Shown here: positions 12,635-26,071 of the stretch, piece after piece
Position numbering within the stretch: the stretch's first letter is position 1
Layout of the letters: the number at the start of each line of letters is the position of its first letter
Source of the DNA: Atrichornis clamosus
Taxonomy: Eukaryota; Chordata; Aves; Passeriformes; Menuridae
Direction: 5' to 3'
Assembly: GCA_013400975.1 (NCBI GenBank)
Contig: WBMZ01000200.1
Coordinates: forward strand, 92,911 to 156,910
Length of the DNA stretch: 64,000 nt
Program-made: the position numbers and the translations under genes
The notes under the pieces: generated by a model
The model's input: only the letters and a program-made list of their open reading frames with translations
Database searches by the model: none
What the model was told of the DNA's origin: nothing

Positions 12635-15246
12635 CGGAAAGGAAATCTAGTCTACATTCCAAAGTTTTGATGGACCTTTATCCAGAGTTGTTCTTTTTTG
12701 GAGGATGATCAAGTTGGCTGTTGGAGACTTGTGAGTGAAAGAGACAGTTTGTTGCAATCTCGACACCCACTGTAGTGGAGAATGAGGGATTTTTATAACT
12801 TGGAAAAGATGAACTTGTGTCTTAGGCTTGAGTGAAATAAGAAATATGTTCCTGAAGTAAATTATTGTCTTATGCTAATACTGCTCAGTGTTGCTACTTT
12901 GTATGGTAAAATGTAAGTAATTTTCTAATTAATGGGTGACTCTGGTAATCCCTTAATGTTGAGATAATTGCAGCACTTAGAGGAGTAACTGTTGGCCAAA
13001 ACACTCAATTACGTTTTACGTTGGGCAATCTGCATTTTGTGGAAAATGATTATTTATCCCAAAGTTCACAAGATCTTGAGTCCCAAGTACATTTGACTGG
13101 TTCTCCTTTCACCCAGTCCCTCTTAGCTTGTCTGTCTGCACTATAAAATCAGACTGCTCTGTAGCTGGTTCCTTCTGTCCGTGAGTGTGGAAAACCATGG
13201 AGTGCTGTAGAGAGGAGAATGCTGCCAGCATAAACTTTCCATGGAAACATTTATCAGGAAACTTTATTGAATGAAAAAATAAGCTAACAGGCCAGCACAG
13301 ATCAACTTTCTCATGTTGTCCTCATACTTCCTTCTTCCTAGCTAACCTGATACTGAAGTGTTTGAGCAGTCTGATAACTGATGATGGCAGATGTTTTCCA
13401 GTTAGAGCAGTAACCCTGCTCAAAACATATATTTTAAGCTTTTAGGAAATGTGATGTTGTATTTCAGCGAAAAACACAGGGTTTATGTTTTCAGGTTTTT
13501 AATTTAAATTTGCATCACAAGTTACAAAGCTTTAGTGAAAGATTCTCAACATTGTAGAACAATTACACATATAATTTTCACCTTTATTTTTAAGACATGA
13601 TACCAGGGGTTAGCAACTTGAAGCATGTAAGTGCTTGTGAGCAGAATGCACAGTTGACAGGATGGCAGGATAAATTAATGAGGTTTTTTTGCTGTTGTAC
13701 CTGAAGTAGAGCTAGGAGTGCTTGGAAGTTTCATTTACCTTATTTTCTAAATATTCAGGGTTCAGATCATGTGGTAAGAATTTATTTTTCTATTGTAAAA
13801 GTGCTCAGTGGAGATAAATGGCTTAACTAACTGCCGTATGTCTGCTATAAATACTGTGCTGCATTTCTGTGAAGTTTCTTTCCAGCTAGTTGTTCTGGCT
13901 CTAGCCTTCCTAAAACTTGTAGTTTTCATGTTGATACTGTCAAATTCTAAATTATGAACTTGCACAAAAATGATGCAGTGATGGAATAGCTGCAAATTCT
14001 GGACGGTTTTCTGTGTTGCCAAATACAAGGACATCTGATTTCTAACGTGATACTGTTGGATATTCAGAGTATGTAAACAGGAGGAAGTTTTCTGTTACAA
14101 TGCTTGTGTCCTTTGGAGAGTGAGGGCCATCTGAGACAAATCTGTTTATATAATGTTTATAATGTTATTGACTTTCTTCCAGGTAGCTATTAATTAAGCT
14201 GCATAACTTTTTTTTAATGAGGACCACTGTGGTTTTTAAAGCAGATTTCAAGTTTTTCATTTAGATTTTCTAGCTTATATTGGTACTTTTTGCCTATTAC
14301 CTTCTGGAAATGGAAAAATGACTTGAAGGTATGAGTACAACACACATCTGCTGCTTCGACAGTGTTACAGAAATCTCACTGAAGAAGTAACTTTATCAGT
14401 CAATGTATATCTTTACTGATGAGCATTGTTAGACACCAATATCACTCCTCAGCAGTTCAGTAAAACATGTTTATCCTTATTAAATGCAAGCATCTTCCAG
14501 ATGACTTGGATCTGAATTTGTAGGTGAGGTTTAATGAAAACACATTCTGACTTACTGCTAGGAGCGTTGGCCTTTTTAAAATGCGTGCTGCTAGCAGCTT
14601 TTTTTGCTAATTTTAAATTGTGTCTTCTTGAAATGCCAGTAGTAGCTACATACCTAATAAAACTGAAATAAAGGGACTTTTCACTCCCTGGAAGATACAT
14701 AAAAAACCATGGTGGTATACAGATGTTTTGAGTTGAATTCTGTCAGGAGGCTCAGGAATTCTCAACTGACCTGCCCTCCTTGGGTTTCTGTTCAGTTTCA
14801 AGTAATTGCCCAGGTTGTGCAAACTTGAAGCAGTGTAGCTGTGCCTGAACGTGTAATAAATGTGAGTCCTAATCCTGTGGGACAAGGGTTCAGGATGTCA
14901 GAAGTGAACTCTGTGTTGGCATCCAGGTGGAAATGGAGTAGGAATTAGTCTAACAAGTGCATGTGTCCTGGAGGTTGAATTACCTCACTGAAAGCTTATT
15001 TCAGTTCACAGTAACTCACTCTTTGCCCAAAAGAATTTAGGCTTTCATTTGTCATGAACCACAATGAAGAATTACATAGCAGGTTGATACTGGTTTATGT
15101 CTGAAAATAATTTTGAATGATTCCTGCTTGGGTCGTGGCTCTGTTAGTGTGTAACCTGGCTAAAACAGCTGTTGCCTGTATTACTGCAGTTGCAGAACGT
15201 CACAGCTTTGTACGGGGCTGTTTAATTTTCTTATGTTTCTTTTTCC

Positions 15247-15258
15247 TTTTTTTTTTTT
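15247..15258 (+). repeat. Poly-T run (12)
   Basis: Uninterrupted T12 within a T-rich stretch, and a simple-repeat candidate for length polymorphism. Similar runs lie at 18364-18375, 23814-23826 and 31682-31693, and an A15 run lies at 3313-3327. Confidence 0.9.
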
Positions 15259-15604
15259 GAATGGAGACATATTTCAAGATTAACAGTGAACAGCAAAGGA
15301 TGGATATTGAGAACAGTTACTGATGTGCCACTGAATAGTTTGAAAGGGTGACAACAAGACAAGTTTAGTGAAAGGCCAACACAGTGGATTTTGGGTGTGT
15401 TTGGATGTCTCTTAGATCTCTTAACTCTGGGAGCTGGAGATGGTGCCAGAATGAACCAGTGCATTTCTCTCCTGCAGGTGATAAGCAGCTGTGCACTCAA
15501 GGTTTGATTTTGCTGGCAAGGTCAGGAGCAGCCCAGTGATACAAAACCAGGTGACAATCATCTCTTGCACACATATCTGTGTGAAGGGCAACATCACACA
15601 GTGG

Positions 15605-15858
15605 GGCTTAAACTGAAAGAGGGTAGGTTTAGATTGAATAGTTGGTCCGAAATTCTTCCCTGTGAGCGTGGTGGGGCCCTGGCACAGGTTGGCCAGAGAA
15701 GCTGTGGCTGCCCCATCCCTGCAAGTGTTCAAAGCCAGGCTGGATGGACAGGGCTTGGAGCAACCTGCTTTGATGGAAGGTATCCCTGCCCATGGCAGGG
15801 GGAATGGACCAAAATGGTGTTTAAGGTCCCTTCCCATCCAAACCATTCTTGGATTAAA
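15605..15858 (+). mobile_element. CR1 LINE 3' fragment, longer copy
   Basis: It starts within 'ttaaactgaaagagggtagg', passes 'aaattcttccctgtgag', 'ggggccctggcacagg' and 'ctgtggctgccccatccctg', and ends 'ccatccaaaccattc'. This is about 250 bases of the 3' region. The open frames on both strands here (for example 15421-15846 minus) are CR1 sequence, not host genes. Confidence 0.95.
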
Positions 15859-18800
15859 TTTTGATCATCCTGCTAATTGTGCTGTCTCCGTTTGCCTTAA
15901 CAGGTCTCTCTGTGCTGGGCTTTTGGTAGGCCCAGGGCCATTTGCTCTGGGGTCAGTGCCTGGCCAGCTCCTCACCTCTCCCTTAGCTGAGCATTAAAGC
16001 TTTCATTAAATTAAAAAAAACCAAAGCACAAAATTTCAGCTGTTTTTTTAAAGATTTTCTGTGAAGTGGGTGTAATGCCTGTAATCTTGTGTGACAGAAA
16101 AGTACCTGCTCGAAAGAGCAACTTGCTGCCTGTGTGGGGTAGTTGGGCTGCTTTCAGATAGCTTTGGAAATGACATTATTTTCCTAATGGCAGGAGCTGA
16201 AGTGGGAATGTTTAAATGTGATCTGCATGGCAGCCCAAGCTGACTGAGGACAGGGTGGCTATGGCAGAGTGCTGTTCCTCAGAGTCAGGGTTGCAGCTGG
16301 GGCCACTGCCTTTCATAATATTAATTATTTGTCATATAATGTAAGGTAACCTTTTCCTCAAGTTACCTAGAAAGAAACACTCACTGTTCAGAGCTGGCTT
16401 TTATTCCTCTCTGTCTAGGACAACAGGGGATTATCACCAGGTGTTTGTAAATAGTGTGTATTGAATGCTTAAATCTGATCAAGTGCTTAATCATTGCAAG
16501 CGATTACGGGATCATCTGTACAAACAAATCTGCAAAATGCTATGTTATTTCCTAGAAATATATAGCAAGTGAGCAGGGCTGATGCTTGTTTGTCAACAGG
16601 AAAAGAAGTGTTTTCTGGTGGAAATATTTCATTTGGCACTGAAAGTGGGGCTGGGTTTATTTGTGGCTTAGCCAGATGGATAGGACATGACACTGAACAG
16701 TAAGTGTTGTTTATTTTTTGGCTGAACTGTAACACTGCAGAAGTCATCAGTCTTTGTTGTTCAAGGCCATAGCCGAGTCGGACACCTTCAGAAGTTTGTT
16801 CAGAAAGCACAGGTGCCTCTGAGCTGTGATCTGTGTGCTCATCAGGAGCAGAGATCAATTTTCCTTGGCTGCTGGCTGCTACTCGGAGCTAATTTTTATT
16901 TCACCAGGTTTTGTGGATCTGCAAAATTCCTTCACTCTTGAGTCATGTCTCAGATCGACTGTGACTGAAGTACGTGGAGAAGATTTTAAGACAAACAGTG
17001 GTACTTTTTAGGACTTGGTGAGATGCTTGCTTGACTGTAACTGTTGCAAGATGATAACTGCAGTAATAAATATTGCAAAGAAATTGGATCTTATTGCATT
17101 CTCTGAGCAGTTATGAGTGACTTAATTAGATTTTTGGGAGAGAGATGAAGAATGGTTTATTGTGGCTGAACAGGGAGAAAAGCATTTTGACTTTGGCCTA
17201 GTAACTGTGTAGTGAAAAGAATTTATATTGACTTTGAGCAACCAAAGGAGATATAAAAAGTCACAGGAGAGTCCTATACTACTGTAACTAATTGGGGCTT
17301 GACTGGGTTTATTTGTCTGTTTTTTTCAGAAATGACAGAATCAGGCTAATAGTTATTAAACCTTTGCCTAGGAGCAATGAAAATCACTATGGAAGAGGCA
17401 GAGATGCTTCTTTTTAAACACCAGCAAATACAATATAAGAAACAAGACAAAGGGCTGATACTGAACTCTGAATTAGTGTTTTCAGCTTATGCTTATAATT
17501 TAAAAAAGAATACACTAGTATCTTAAAAGGTCAGTAAGAATTTGATGTATTTGCTTGCTTTAAGACTCAGCTATAAGACCTTGTTAACATTTGCTTTGTT
17601 ACAAATATTGGGTTGGTGATGTTGAAGACAGTTGCTTGAAAAATAACTTTGCTTATTGGTTTGCAGATCAGCTGTGTTTAATTTTTGATCTGAAATTCAG
17701 GCGGTGGCTGAAATGAAAACACGTGAAGGGACCCCAGCTTGCTGTCCAGTAATGCAACAAGGAAAGGAAAAAAAGTGTTGAAGTGTAAGTGTAAAAGTAA
17801 CTCAGTGCCACCACCTTAATGATTACTGTCTTCTTCTTGGAAATAGTACTTCTACTGAGTATCCTTTAACATGCCTCCTTTGCACTAATAGCTAATGATG
17901 GGAAAGGACTGCGGTTCTCCAAAAGATCTTTAGGAGGTTTTGGGCTTTCATGAGTGTTTATTTGCATGGAAGGGCAGATGATAAGCAGAGACCTGAAAAG
18001 GGAGGTGGGCGGCTGTCCAAGCTAATAAACACTCTCTGAAGAGTAATTAGGGTTTGTATGGAATGGGAAAAGTGAGGTGCATCTGCAGCCACTGCTCAGG
18101 AGTTTATTTAGTGTGAGAGATTAATTGTTGAAGGCAGATGTTCTTAGAGCATTCTCTAGCTCTGTGCTAAGGGAAGAGGTGACGATTAGCAGGAGTTGGT
18201 TGATGGGTGAGAAGGAAATGCAAAAAGCATCTTAAAATACTAGGAATTGTTGCTCTTGGAGTAGGTTCCAGTGAGGGGTGACTTCAGTTCTACCTCAACT
18301 TACCTTAAATTGAACAACCCAATTGAATTCAGGCTTTGCTTGTCTTTTTATGCCTTTCATGTATTTTTTTTTTTTAATTAGTGAACTTGCCATTCCAAAG
18401 TAAAGACACCATGAAATTAATTCCATGTCTTTTCCATAAATGAACTCTGTTACAGGGAAATTCCCCACCCTAGGACGGAGTAAGCATTATGAGGCATGGG
18501 CTGTGAGTTCACTGTGCCTAATGTAATGGAGACCAGTGAATTCAATACAATAATTTCGTTTCAAAATCCTTTGGCAAATTTCTGAAATTTGAATTTTAGT
18601 AGGCTTTGGAAATAGCATCGTTGTATTTTGTAATAATCTAGATCTCTCTCACTGGCTTGTTCTCATATTTAAAAAACCAAAATGACATCAACTACTTTTT
18701 CAATATCTCTTTGTTCATGTTTGAATTTCTTTGACAGGCTGCTTTGAGTGAGACATGCTCTGGCAGACAACTTAAAAAATAGAGCTCTGCTAACACCTAG

Positions 18801-19427
18801 GTTTTAGCATAACAATGGCTGATGGATGAAAACTGTTGAGATCCTGACGTGAAGCATAAACCAGGATGGTAAGGAAAGGATCTATAGTATGTATAGATCT
18901 AAAACGAATGTATGTAAAATGTAAAGCAAAATCACAGAATTTTGGACTATCGTACAAGGAGATTACTATCTGCCATTCCTGTTAAGTAGAGTATCAGAAG
19001 CTTTTAAAAGGTCAGATTGGAGCTTTGTAATAAAAAGATAAATACACAGACTGGATTGTACTGACCATTTGACCATTTGCTGCTGCTGGGAGTGGGGGCT
19101 CTGGAGGTTGCTCACTTTTGCCTGTGTAGGTGATTTAGGTCACTCTGAAAACGTGAAGTATTTTGAGGATAAGCTGCTCAGTTCATGACTGTGCGTTCTG
19201 TGGCTTGCCTCATATCCAAGGCATCTGTGGGAAGGGAGGGTTGGATATGGTGGCTACAAATGCACTTGCAAAGTACATCTCCAAAGAAACCCGTGGTTTA
19301 ATTCCAACTGACTTTTGGGGCTAAAACAGCCAAGTGCAGCTGCCTGTTCTTTTCAACTGTGTGTTGAATAGCAGGAGCATGGCTGTGTTGAAGCAAGGTA
19401 ATTTAAAGCTTGGAATGGTTGGCCTAA

Positions 19428-19626
19428 AATTCTTCCCTGTTAGAGTGGTGAGACCTGGCACAGGTTGCCCAGAGAAGCCGTGGCTGCCCCGTCCCAGGAA
19501 GTGTTCCAGGCCAGGTTGGACAGGGCTTGGAGCAACCTGGGAAAGTGGCAGATGTCCCTGCCCATGGCAGGGAGTGCAACAAGATGGGCTTTAACGTCCC
19601 TTCCATCCCAGACCATTCCATGATCA
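19428..19626 (+). mobile_element. CR1 LINE 3'-end fragment
   Basis: It runs from 'aaattcttccctgttagagt' through 'gacctggcacaggttgccc' to 'catcccagaccattcc'. Internal changes such as 'gtcccaggaagtg' for 'atccctggaagtg' show moderate age. Confidence 0.95.
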
Positions 19627-22600
19627 TTTGTTTGTCATGTCTTGTGTATGGAAAACAGACAAGAAAGCTTTGCTGTAAGGATGGGGGTACGTGCAAGAGC
19701 TGAAGTTGTTGCTCAAGGATTTGTCCTGCAGGTGTTTTCCTGCGGCTTAAACCAACCCTCTGCTGCATCAACAAAACCCAGCAAACAGCCAAAGCAGTTA
19801 ATAAACAATCCTGAGTAATAACTGAATTACTTTTATCAGATTGTTATAACGGGAAAGCCTTTTCAGGAATGATGAGGTCTTAATTCTGCTGGGTTGGCTA
19901 ATAATGTGATGTTCTAACGACCAGCTATAAAATAATTCCAGCAAGTAGGAATTAACTTCCTTAACTGATAATTTATAACTAATGCTAGAGGTAATCACTG
20001 TCTCATACTTGGGAAGGTACAAATAGTTTACTGAACTAACCGGTATAACTGAAGAAGTGTCATTTTTAGACCTAAACTTCAGAGAATTATAAAACTAAAT
20101 AAAATCTTCTATGGTTTATCATGACTGCTTCAAGTACATTAAGTAAAACATTCATGGTACAACACTTGCTAAAGGGTTTGAAATTAACCAAATGGTGGTA
20201 AGTGAAGAGTAAAGTGTAAAGACAGCATTTTGAACACATTTTCAGCTAGACATGAGTCTATGAGTCAGTAAACCTCCTGACATGGCTCTTATACTACAGA
20301 AACTAAAAAGCCAAACTTGAAACATTATCACCTGGATAAGTAGAAAATGAACAAGAAGAAAAAGACTGAAAAGCTGTATTGAGCTTTATTTCCTACTGTA
20401 AGTTGGTGTATTAAGTTCCATCTAATTTATTTAACAAACGTAAAGCTATTATAGGTGTTTTGTACAATAGTTGGAAGGCAATGGGAGTATTTGTTGGCTT
20501 GCATATTTTTAAAAAATACTGTAAATGGAGATATCAATCAGACGTGGAGTGCTATTGAATAATGTTGGTTATGTTGAAAAGAATCTGTGGGGCATTTGTA
20601 ATCTGAGGAGTGAATAGACAGAAGGCTACGTTCTGTGGGATCTTTGTATTCATTTTTCTGACTTAAGCAGGTAGATATCTCATAGCCTATGTGCTATTGT
20701 AAATATCTGAGGTCTGGTTTTACTTTCTTGCTGTGTACTGCAGAACTACTTCTGGAGGTACAATGCATACACTTTAAAATTGAGCTGAAATCTGCATAAG
20801 CATCATTTTGAGAATATAAGGAGAAGAGAATAAAAGAAGGGACTTGCATAAGGGATTTTTGTAAGAAGTAATAGAATATGGCTTTTGCTTTAGGTTATAT
20901 TGTGCCTCTCTGATGCTTTGCAGTTCATGTTTCTGATCCCCTCTGTTCCACTTTAAAAGATCTGAGCTGTGCATTGGTTAAAACCAGAAAGATGGAAGTA
21001 GTAGTGGTCAAGTTCTCTCCATCAAGGAAAGACAAAGTACTCATAGTAAAAGTGGAGAAACTTGGAAACCATGACAAGATTTAGCTTGGTCTGCATTTTT
21101 ATGGCCAGACCAGTTAGTGGTGAATGTTAATGAAATATCCCTGTTGCAGTAAGTACAGACTGGCTGATCCGTGGCAAGCCTCAGTGATCCTGACTCGATG
21201 TACCTGCTTGCTTCAGTTTGCTGCTCATAAAACTGGAAGTTCCAGGTTTGGCTTCCCTGTTACTGCTTTGGAAATTTGAGACTTTGCAAATACCAGTAGC
21301 TGTTCCAGCAAGAAAGAGGCTGTAATTGCTTGAACGAAGCTTGACTGACACATGAACAAGATGTATCTGTTGAGGGCTTATTGCCAAGTGTGGATTTGTA
21401 CTTAAGCGGATGTAATTGCGTGGACTTTGTACTGGATTGTTTGACAGATTAAATTTCTATGATAGTGTGAGATAACAGTAGGTCACAGTCCAAGAATAAG
21501 GTTCCTGAAGAGTATGTGTTCACAGCTGGGGTGCTAATCTGATTAATTGAAAGCTGATTCGATTAATAACAGATTCATGTAGTTAGATGCAAGAGTGTCA
21601 GTGCCAATCGTCAATGCCAGTTAAGTGTGAAGGCAGTGTGAGGTCTTTTGCACTGGTGCTGGGAAAATCTTAGTGGGGTCTCCACTTTGTAGCTGCTTCT
21701 CAAAGCCTGAAACTGCCTCCTTCTAAAGTCTGAAGTAGCCACAGCTGGCATGCAATGTTATGCTAAAACAAGGTTTATTTGAGTTTTGTTATCGTGGTTA
21801 TCAGGCTGAGAACTAAATTGATACCAGGCAGCCTTTCAGCATCAGATAGAGAGTGCAGTATAAATCTGTCTGGCTGTGGCATTAAGGAAATAGGAGGTCT
21901 TAGATGTGGGACTTGGTCAGCAGTGCTGGGTACGGAGCACACAGACTCTGATAGCAGCTGGTGTTCTATTTTTAGAACCCCTGAGGAGCTGTGATCCCAA
22001 AGTGTTGATCTGCTGCCTGTTAGGTCAGCTCCTGGGAGAGCCCGGCATGGGCACAGGGCAACTGCAGCCTCTTCCTGCACTGCCAACACCGTGCGTGGAA
22101 ATGGGGGCACCTGGGAGTTCTGCCTGTTATGTAAGAGGCAAAAATTGCCTGGGATAATGTAAAAGGAACTGCGTAGCTCTGCATGGCTGAAGTTGGCACC
22201 TCAAAGAGCTCCGTTCTCTTCTGACCAAAGTCTTGACGATGTGTTTGAGTCAGCGTAGGTGCATTTAAGTAGTGCACAAGCTGATTTCTGCGCCTTGCTC
22301 TTTTGGAAAGGATGTTATTTGCTGCGAAGGAACTGGAAGAAGATGGCGTTTCAGATATAGGTATGATGGTTTTCAGCTTTCAGTTCAGTTTCTCTTCTGG
22401 AATAATGTCTTTGAGCAGGTTTCCTATTTAGAAACAGGCGTCTTATGACTAATTTTTAAGTAATGTTTTAATGAGAGATTGCTTGGAACATAAACATCTC
22501 ATCAGAGTTATTCAGACAGGTACCTTGCAGCTGGATCTGAAGAAAATTCAGTCCTCTCTGTAGGTATTCAGCTCATACCATGTGACGTGGAGATGTATTT

Positions 22601-24168
22601 GGTGGAGAGAAATTTAATTTAAGAAACCCCATTAAATGTGTTGTGGGGTAGATGCAGTAATTCAATAAGCTAAAGTGATTCATGCATTCCTGACAATTTT
22701 CAAGAGGCTCTTTTTGCAGTGCATGTAGTTTTATATTTGTTCTTAAGGTTTTTGCTTGTGCAGGTGATAACCTGGAGGTGTGGCTGATGGGCAGACTGGA
22801 GTTAGAGGCTCTCTGAAAATCAGTGAGATGTAACTGTTGCTTTAGGTTATGCAGAAATCAATAAGGTTCTGTGAAGTCTTCTGAAATCCTGGATAAACAA
22901 ACACTGTTACAGTTATAGAGAAGCTCTGGAATGAAAATACTGAAGGAACAGACTAATTTTCTATTTAAAACATCTGAAGAAAGGTAATGATCTATAGAAG
23001 TGGAATGTTTGGAAACAGTTAATTAATTACTGTGTCCTCTTTGCTCATCTGAAAAAAGCTTTTAGAAAGGACTGCAGACATCTGCAGTGCTTTTTAATAT
23101 TTGATGGGCTTGTACAATTCCCCTCCCAGAAAATTCATGACCTGCTCTATTTCTGTGAAGCTGATTCGGTGAGAGCATGATGGAGATAAGTCAGATGGAT
23201 TCCTTATCTTCCTATTGAGAGACCAAATCTCCTGCTACAGATGTAGTTAGTGTTTTCTTCTCATGTTTGTGAGCTCTGCACCAATAGATAATTGTTAGGG
23301 ATCTGAAGCTGAATGACTTGCCCAGGATGCTTGTTCTGCTTATGTCTGGTATGAATGCATTGGTGAGGTAGAGATTCACTGCCTGCTGCCATTTGGATTC
23401 TTATTGCCAAGGAAGATATTTTGAAGCTTTCACAAAAATCTGGGTAGCAGCTCAGCATGGCCTGTGTATACAGCAAACTTGCAATGCACATAGATGGAAC
23501 AAAATCAATGCTGAACCTGTTAACAGGCTTCAAAACATGGTTCTTTCAGTTTGAGAAAATCATGGAAACCTGAACTCCTAACTCTAACCCTGAACTCCTT
23601 TCAGTCTGTGGGTCCTGTACTCTGCCTTGTTGACATGCTTCCCTTGGCTTTCCTTACCCTCTGGCAGAGGGAACTTCATTGACATTTGATTTTTCCTCCT
23701 CACGTTGAAAACTTTTATAAAAGCCCTCTGAAGGCATTTTTTGTGATGATGTTTGGTAAAAGGAGAAGATAGACTATTTGCTGAAATGTTTCAAAAGAGC
23801 TGTTGTTCGTAGATTTTTTTTTTTTTCTGAATGAGAAAAATAGGAAGTTTGCATAGTAAAATCTCTACTTCTCAAAGCTTTTTACTTTTTTTTTGAATCC
23901 TACTGGGGGTTATCTTGTGTACTGTAGCCACAGGATGCAATACAGTTTTAGTTGTGGTGAATGTGAATTTTTGGCATTTTGTATGACTGTGATATACAAT
24001 TTTAAACTGCCCAAAATCTTGTTAGTCTTAATTCTGTAGCTGATGAAATCAGTTTTCCAGTATGGAGCATAATGAACATTTGTTCCTTCTGATCAGGCCA
24101 AGGTTTGGTAATGGCAGCTGAGTGTTACTGGAGTGGTTCAGGTAAAAGTATTGATAGAATGATTGCAG
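19627..24168. other. Unannotated sequence
   Basis: Unique DNA with a GC-richer patch at about 21.9-22.3 kb next to the exon-like unit at 22311. Overlapping frames on both strands at 21775-22277 are not recognised. Otherwise nothing seen. Confidence 0.6.
22311..22360 (+). other. Candidate coding exon, unrecognised (low confidence)
   Basis: A pyrimidine-rich stretch ending GGAAAG precedes an open frame reading MLFAAKELEEDGVSDI, followed by a GTATGA donor. If real this is a 50-nt exon. The acidic, alanine/lysine/glutamate peptide looks coding-like, but the length is short enough for chance and I recognise no family. The 400 bases upstream are GC-richer than average. Confidence 0.2.
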
Positions 24169-24462
24169 AATCGCAGAATGGTTTGGGTTAGAAGGGACCT
24201 TTGGAGGTCATTTTGTTCAACCCCTGCCATGGACAGGGACACCTTCCACTATCCCAGGTTGCTCCAAGCCCTGTCCAGCCTGGCCTTGAACACTTGCAGG
24301 GATGGGGCAGCCACAGCATCTCTGGGCAACCTGTGCCAGGGCCTCACCACCCTCACAGGGAAGAATTTCTTCCCCGTATCCCTCTGGCAGTGGGAAGCCA
24401 TTCCCCCTTGTCCTGTCACTCCAGGCTCTTGTCCAAAATCCCTCTCCAGCTCTCTTGCTGTA
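24169..24462 (-). mobile_element. CR1 LINE 3' fragment, about 290 bp
   Basis: The inverted CR1 3' end begins 'cagaatggtttgggttagaa'. On the minus strand it extends back through 'gggaagaaattcttccc' to the 'gagctggagagggattttgg' segment. It is one of the longest and best-preserved copies here. The open frames overlapping it on both strands (24163-24579, 24249-24503) are artefacts of this repeat. Confidence 0.95.
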
Positions 24463-24775
24463 ATGGCAGCAGCTTCTTCCCCTAGTGGAGCCAAAATGAA
24501 CACATGGAGTATATCACAATCTGGTAAATGTATTTTTTTAGGGAGGTGGGGGTTTAGGAAGGTTCAGCAGGCTAAGTAATGGTTAAATAATTGTTTATAA
24601 CTGAGTCTCAGTATTTACAGTGAAGAGTTCAAGTGCCTGAAGTTACTTGTGTGCTGTAAGCAACTCTGAGTTAATATCCTCATATTTTGTCTTTAGGTAG
24701 TTAAAAAATAGCAAAATGAAACACTTGGCTGGCAGAACTGAGTGCTGTGGTTTCACTGTTCCTTATCATGGAGAC

Positions 24776-24885
24776 ATTAAGTTTAGAAAAAACCTCCCAA
24801 GACCATGGAGTCCAGCCTTTGATGGATCACCACCTTGTCAACCAGCCCAGAGCACTGAGTGCCACATCCAGAGAGACAATTCCAC
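24776..24885 (-). mobile_element. CR1 LINE fragment, third subfamily
   Basis: Inverted 3' end of the subfamily whose + strand reads 'gtccagcctttgatggatca', 'caccaccttgtcaaccagcc' and 'gcactgagtgccacatcca'. It is separated by about 300 bases from the main-type CR1 at 24169-24462, so it is an independent insertion. Confidence 0.85.
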
Positions 24886-25920
24886 AGTTATGTTAGTTTG
24901 AGCTGCTTTTTATAAATATTTCATATGGAAAACATCTGAAAATACAGTGGCTATAGTTAAGACTCAGTTAATGTCTGAAGATGTGTCTGAATGTTTGCTT
25001 AAATTAGTGGATAATAATGAAGATGTGATGTGACTGAAAGTTGATCATTAATGATGAATGAACTCTGTATCTTATGATGAAAAAATGGATGTCTTTGCTT
25101 TTGAGAATCTTGACTTCAATATTTTACCTTCAGGGGGTATCCATATTAAGAAATGCCATTTTTTAGGAGTTCAGATGTGTTGTAAGCCTCAGGCATATTG
25201 CAGTTATCCCAGGAGCAACAGGTGGAAGTAAATGCAAGTGTGGTGGTAATGAGCAGTGCTTGTTGTCTGCTGAGGGAGCTGATAACACACAAAATTCATG
25301 ATTTTGCTTCAAGCAGTCTATTTGTGAAGACAAAAATATTGAAACTTTTAAAGAAACCCCAGCATAGCAACAGCACCAAAAAAGCCCCCTAAATAAATCC
25401 CACCCCCCAAACTGTTCCATTTTCTGCTTTTGGAATTGAGCCACTGATTAATTTCTGCACAGTATGAACTCATCTGAGCTTGGTACCAGTCAAAACAACA
25501 TGTTAGTTGTGTAACATTAATTGCACAAGATAAAAATTGGGCTCTTGGTAGATATAAATACATGCTGATGGTACATACTTTGTTTGGAAGCGCAGCTAAT
25601 GTGATCCAGTGTCAGCTTTTATAAAAATATGAAGTGTAGGGCTATAGGACTTTCCTGATGTTCATCCCCCTCTTGTCAGTCAAGCTCGTGGCAAGAGTGG
25701 TGCCTGCTGGGATCTTGCATCCTGGAGATCCTGGTGGTGACCAAGTTCACCTGCATGGTTTGCAAGATGGATAGCAAGGAATTTTCTAGGTTTGAGAATT
25801 TTAGGTACTAGGAACTGAAATATCAGTCTCTTAGAGTGGGTTTATTTTAAATTTGTTCTCTCATATGTAGGGGATAAATTGTTTTCAAGCCAGGATCTAA
25901 CAGAGGTCGCAAACAACTTG

Positions 25921-26071
25921 TGCCTACCCCTTCCCTGGAAGTGTTCAAGGTCAGGTTGGATGGGGCTAGGAGCATCCTGATCTAGGGGAACGTGTCCCTG
26001 CCCGTGGCAGGGGATGGAACTGGATCAGCTTTCAAGTCCCTTCCAACCCAGACCAGTCTGGGATTCTGTAA
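25921..26071 (+). mobile_element. CR1 LINE 3'-end fragment
   Basis: 'ttccctggaagtgttcaagg' through 'cccgtggcaggggatggaac' to 'ccaacccagaccagtctggg'. It is 5'-truncated and moderately diverged. Confidence 0.92.

Larger units (their letters stand above)
12635..19427. other. Unannotated sequence apart from the CR1 at 15605
   Basis: Unique AT-rich DNA with poly-T runs. No supported gene. The frame at 16487-16858 (minus, 123 codons) shows no recognisable domain. Confidence 0.65.

Noticed and set aside
15421..15846. 141-codon minus-strand frame
   Set aside because: Half of it is the antisense of the CR1 at 15605-15858.
24163..24579. 138-codon + frame (and overlapping frames on both strands)
   Set aside because: It lies almost wholly in an inverted CR1 3' end, so the frames are repeat artefacts.
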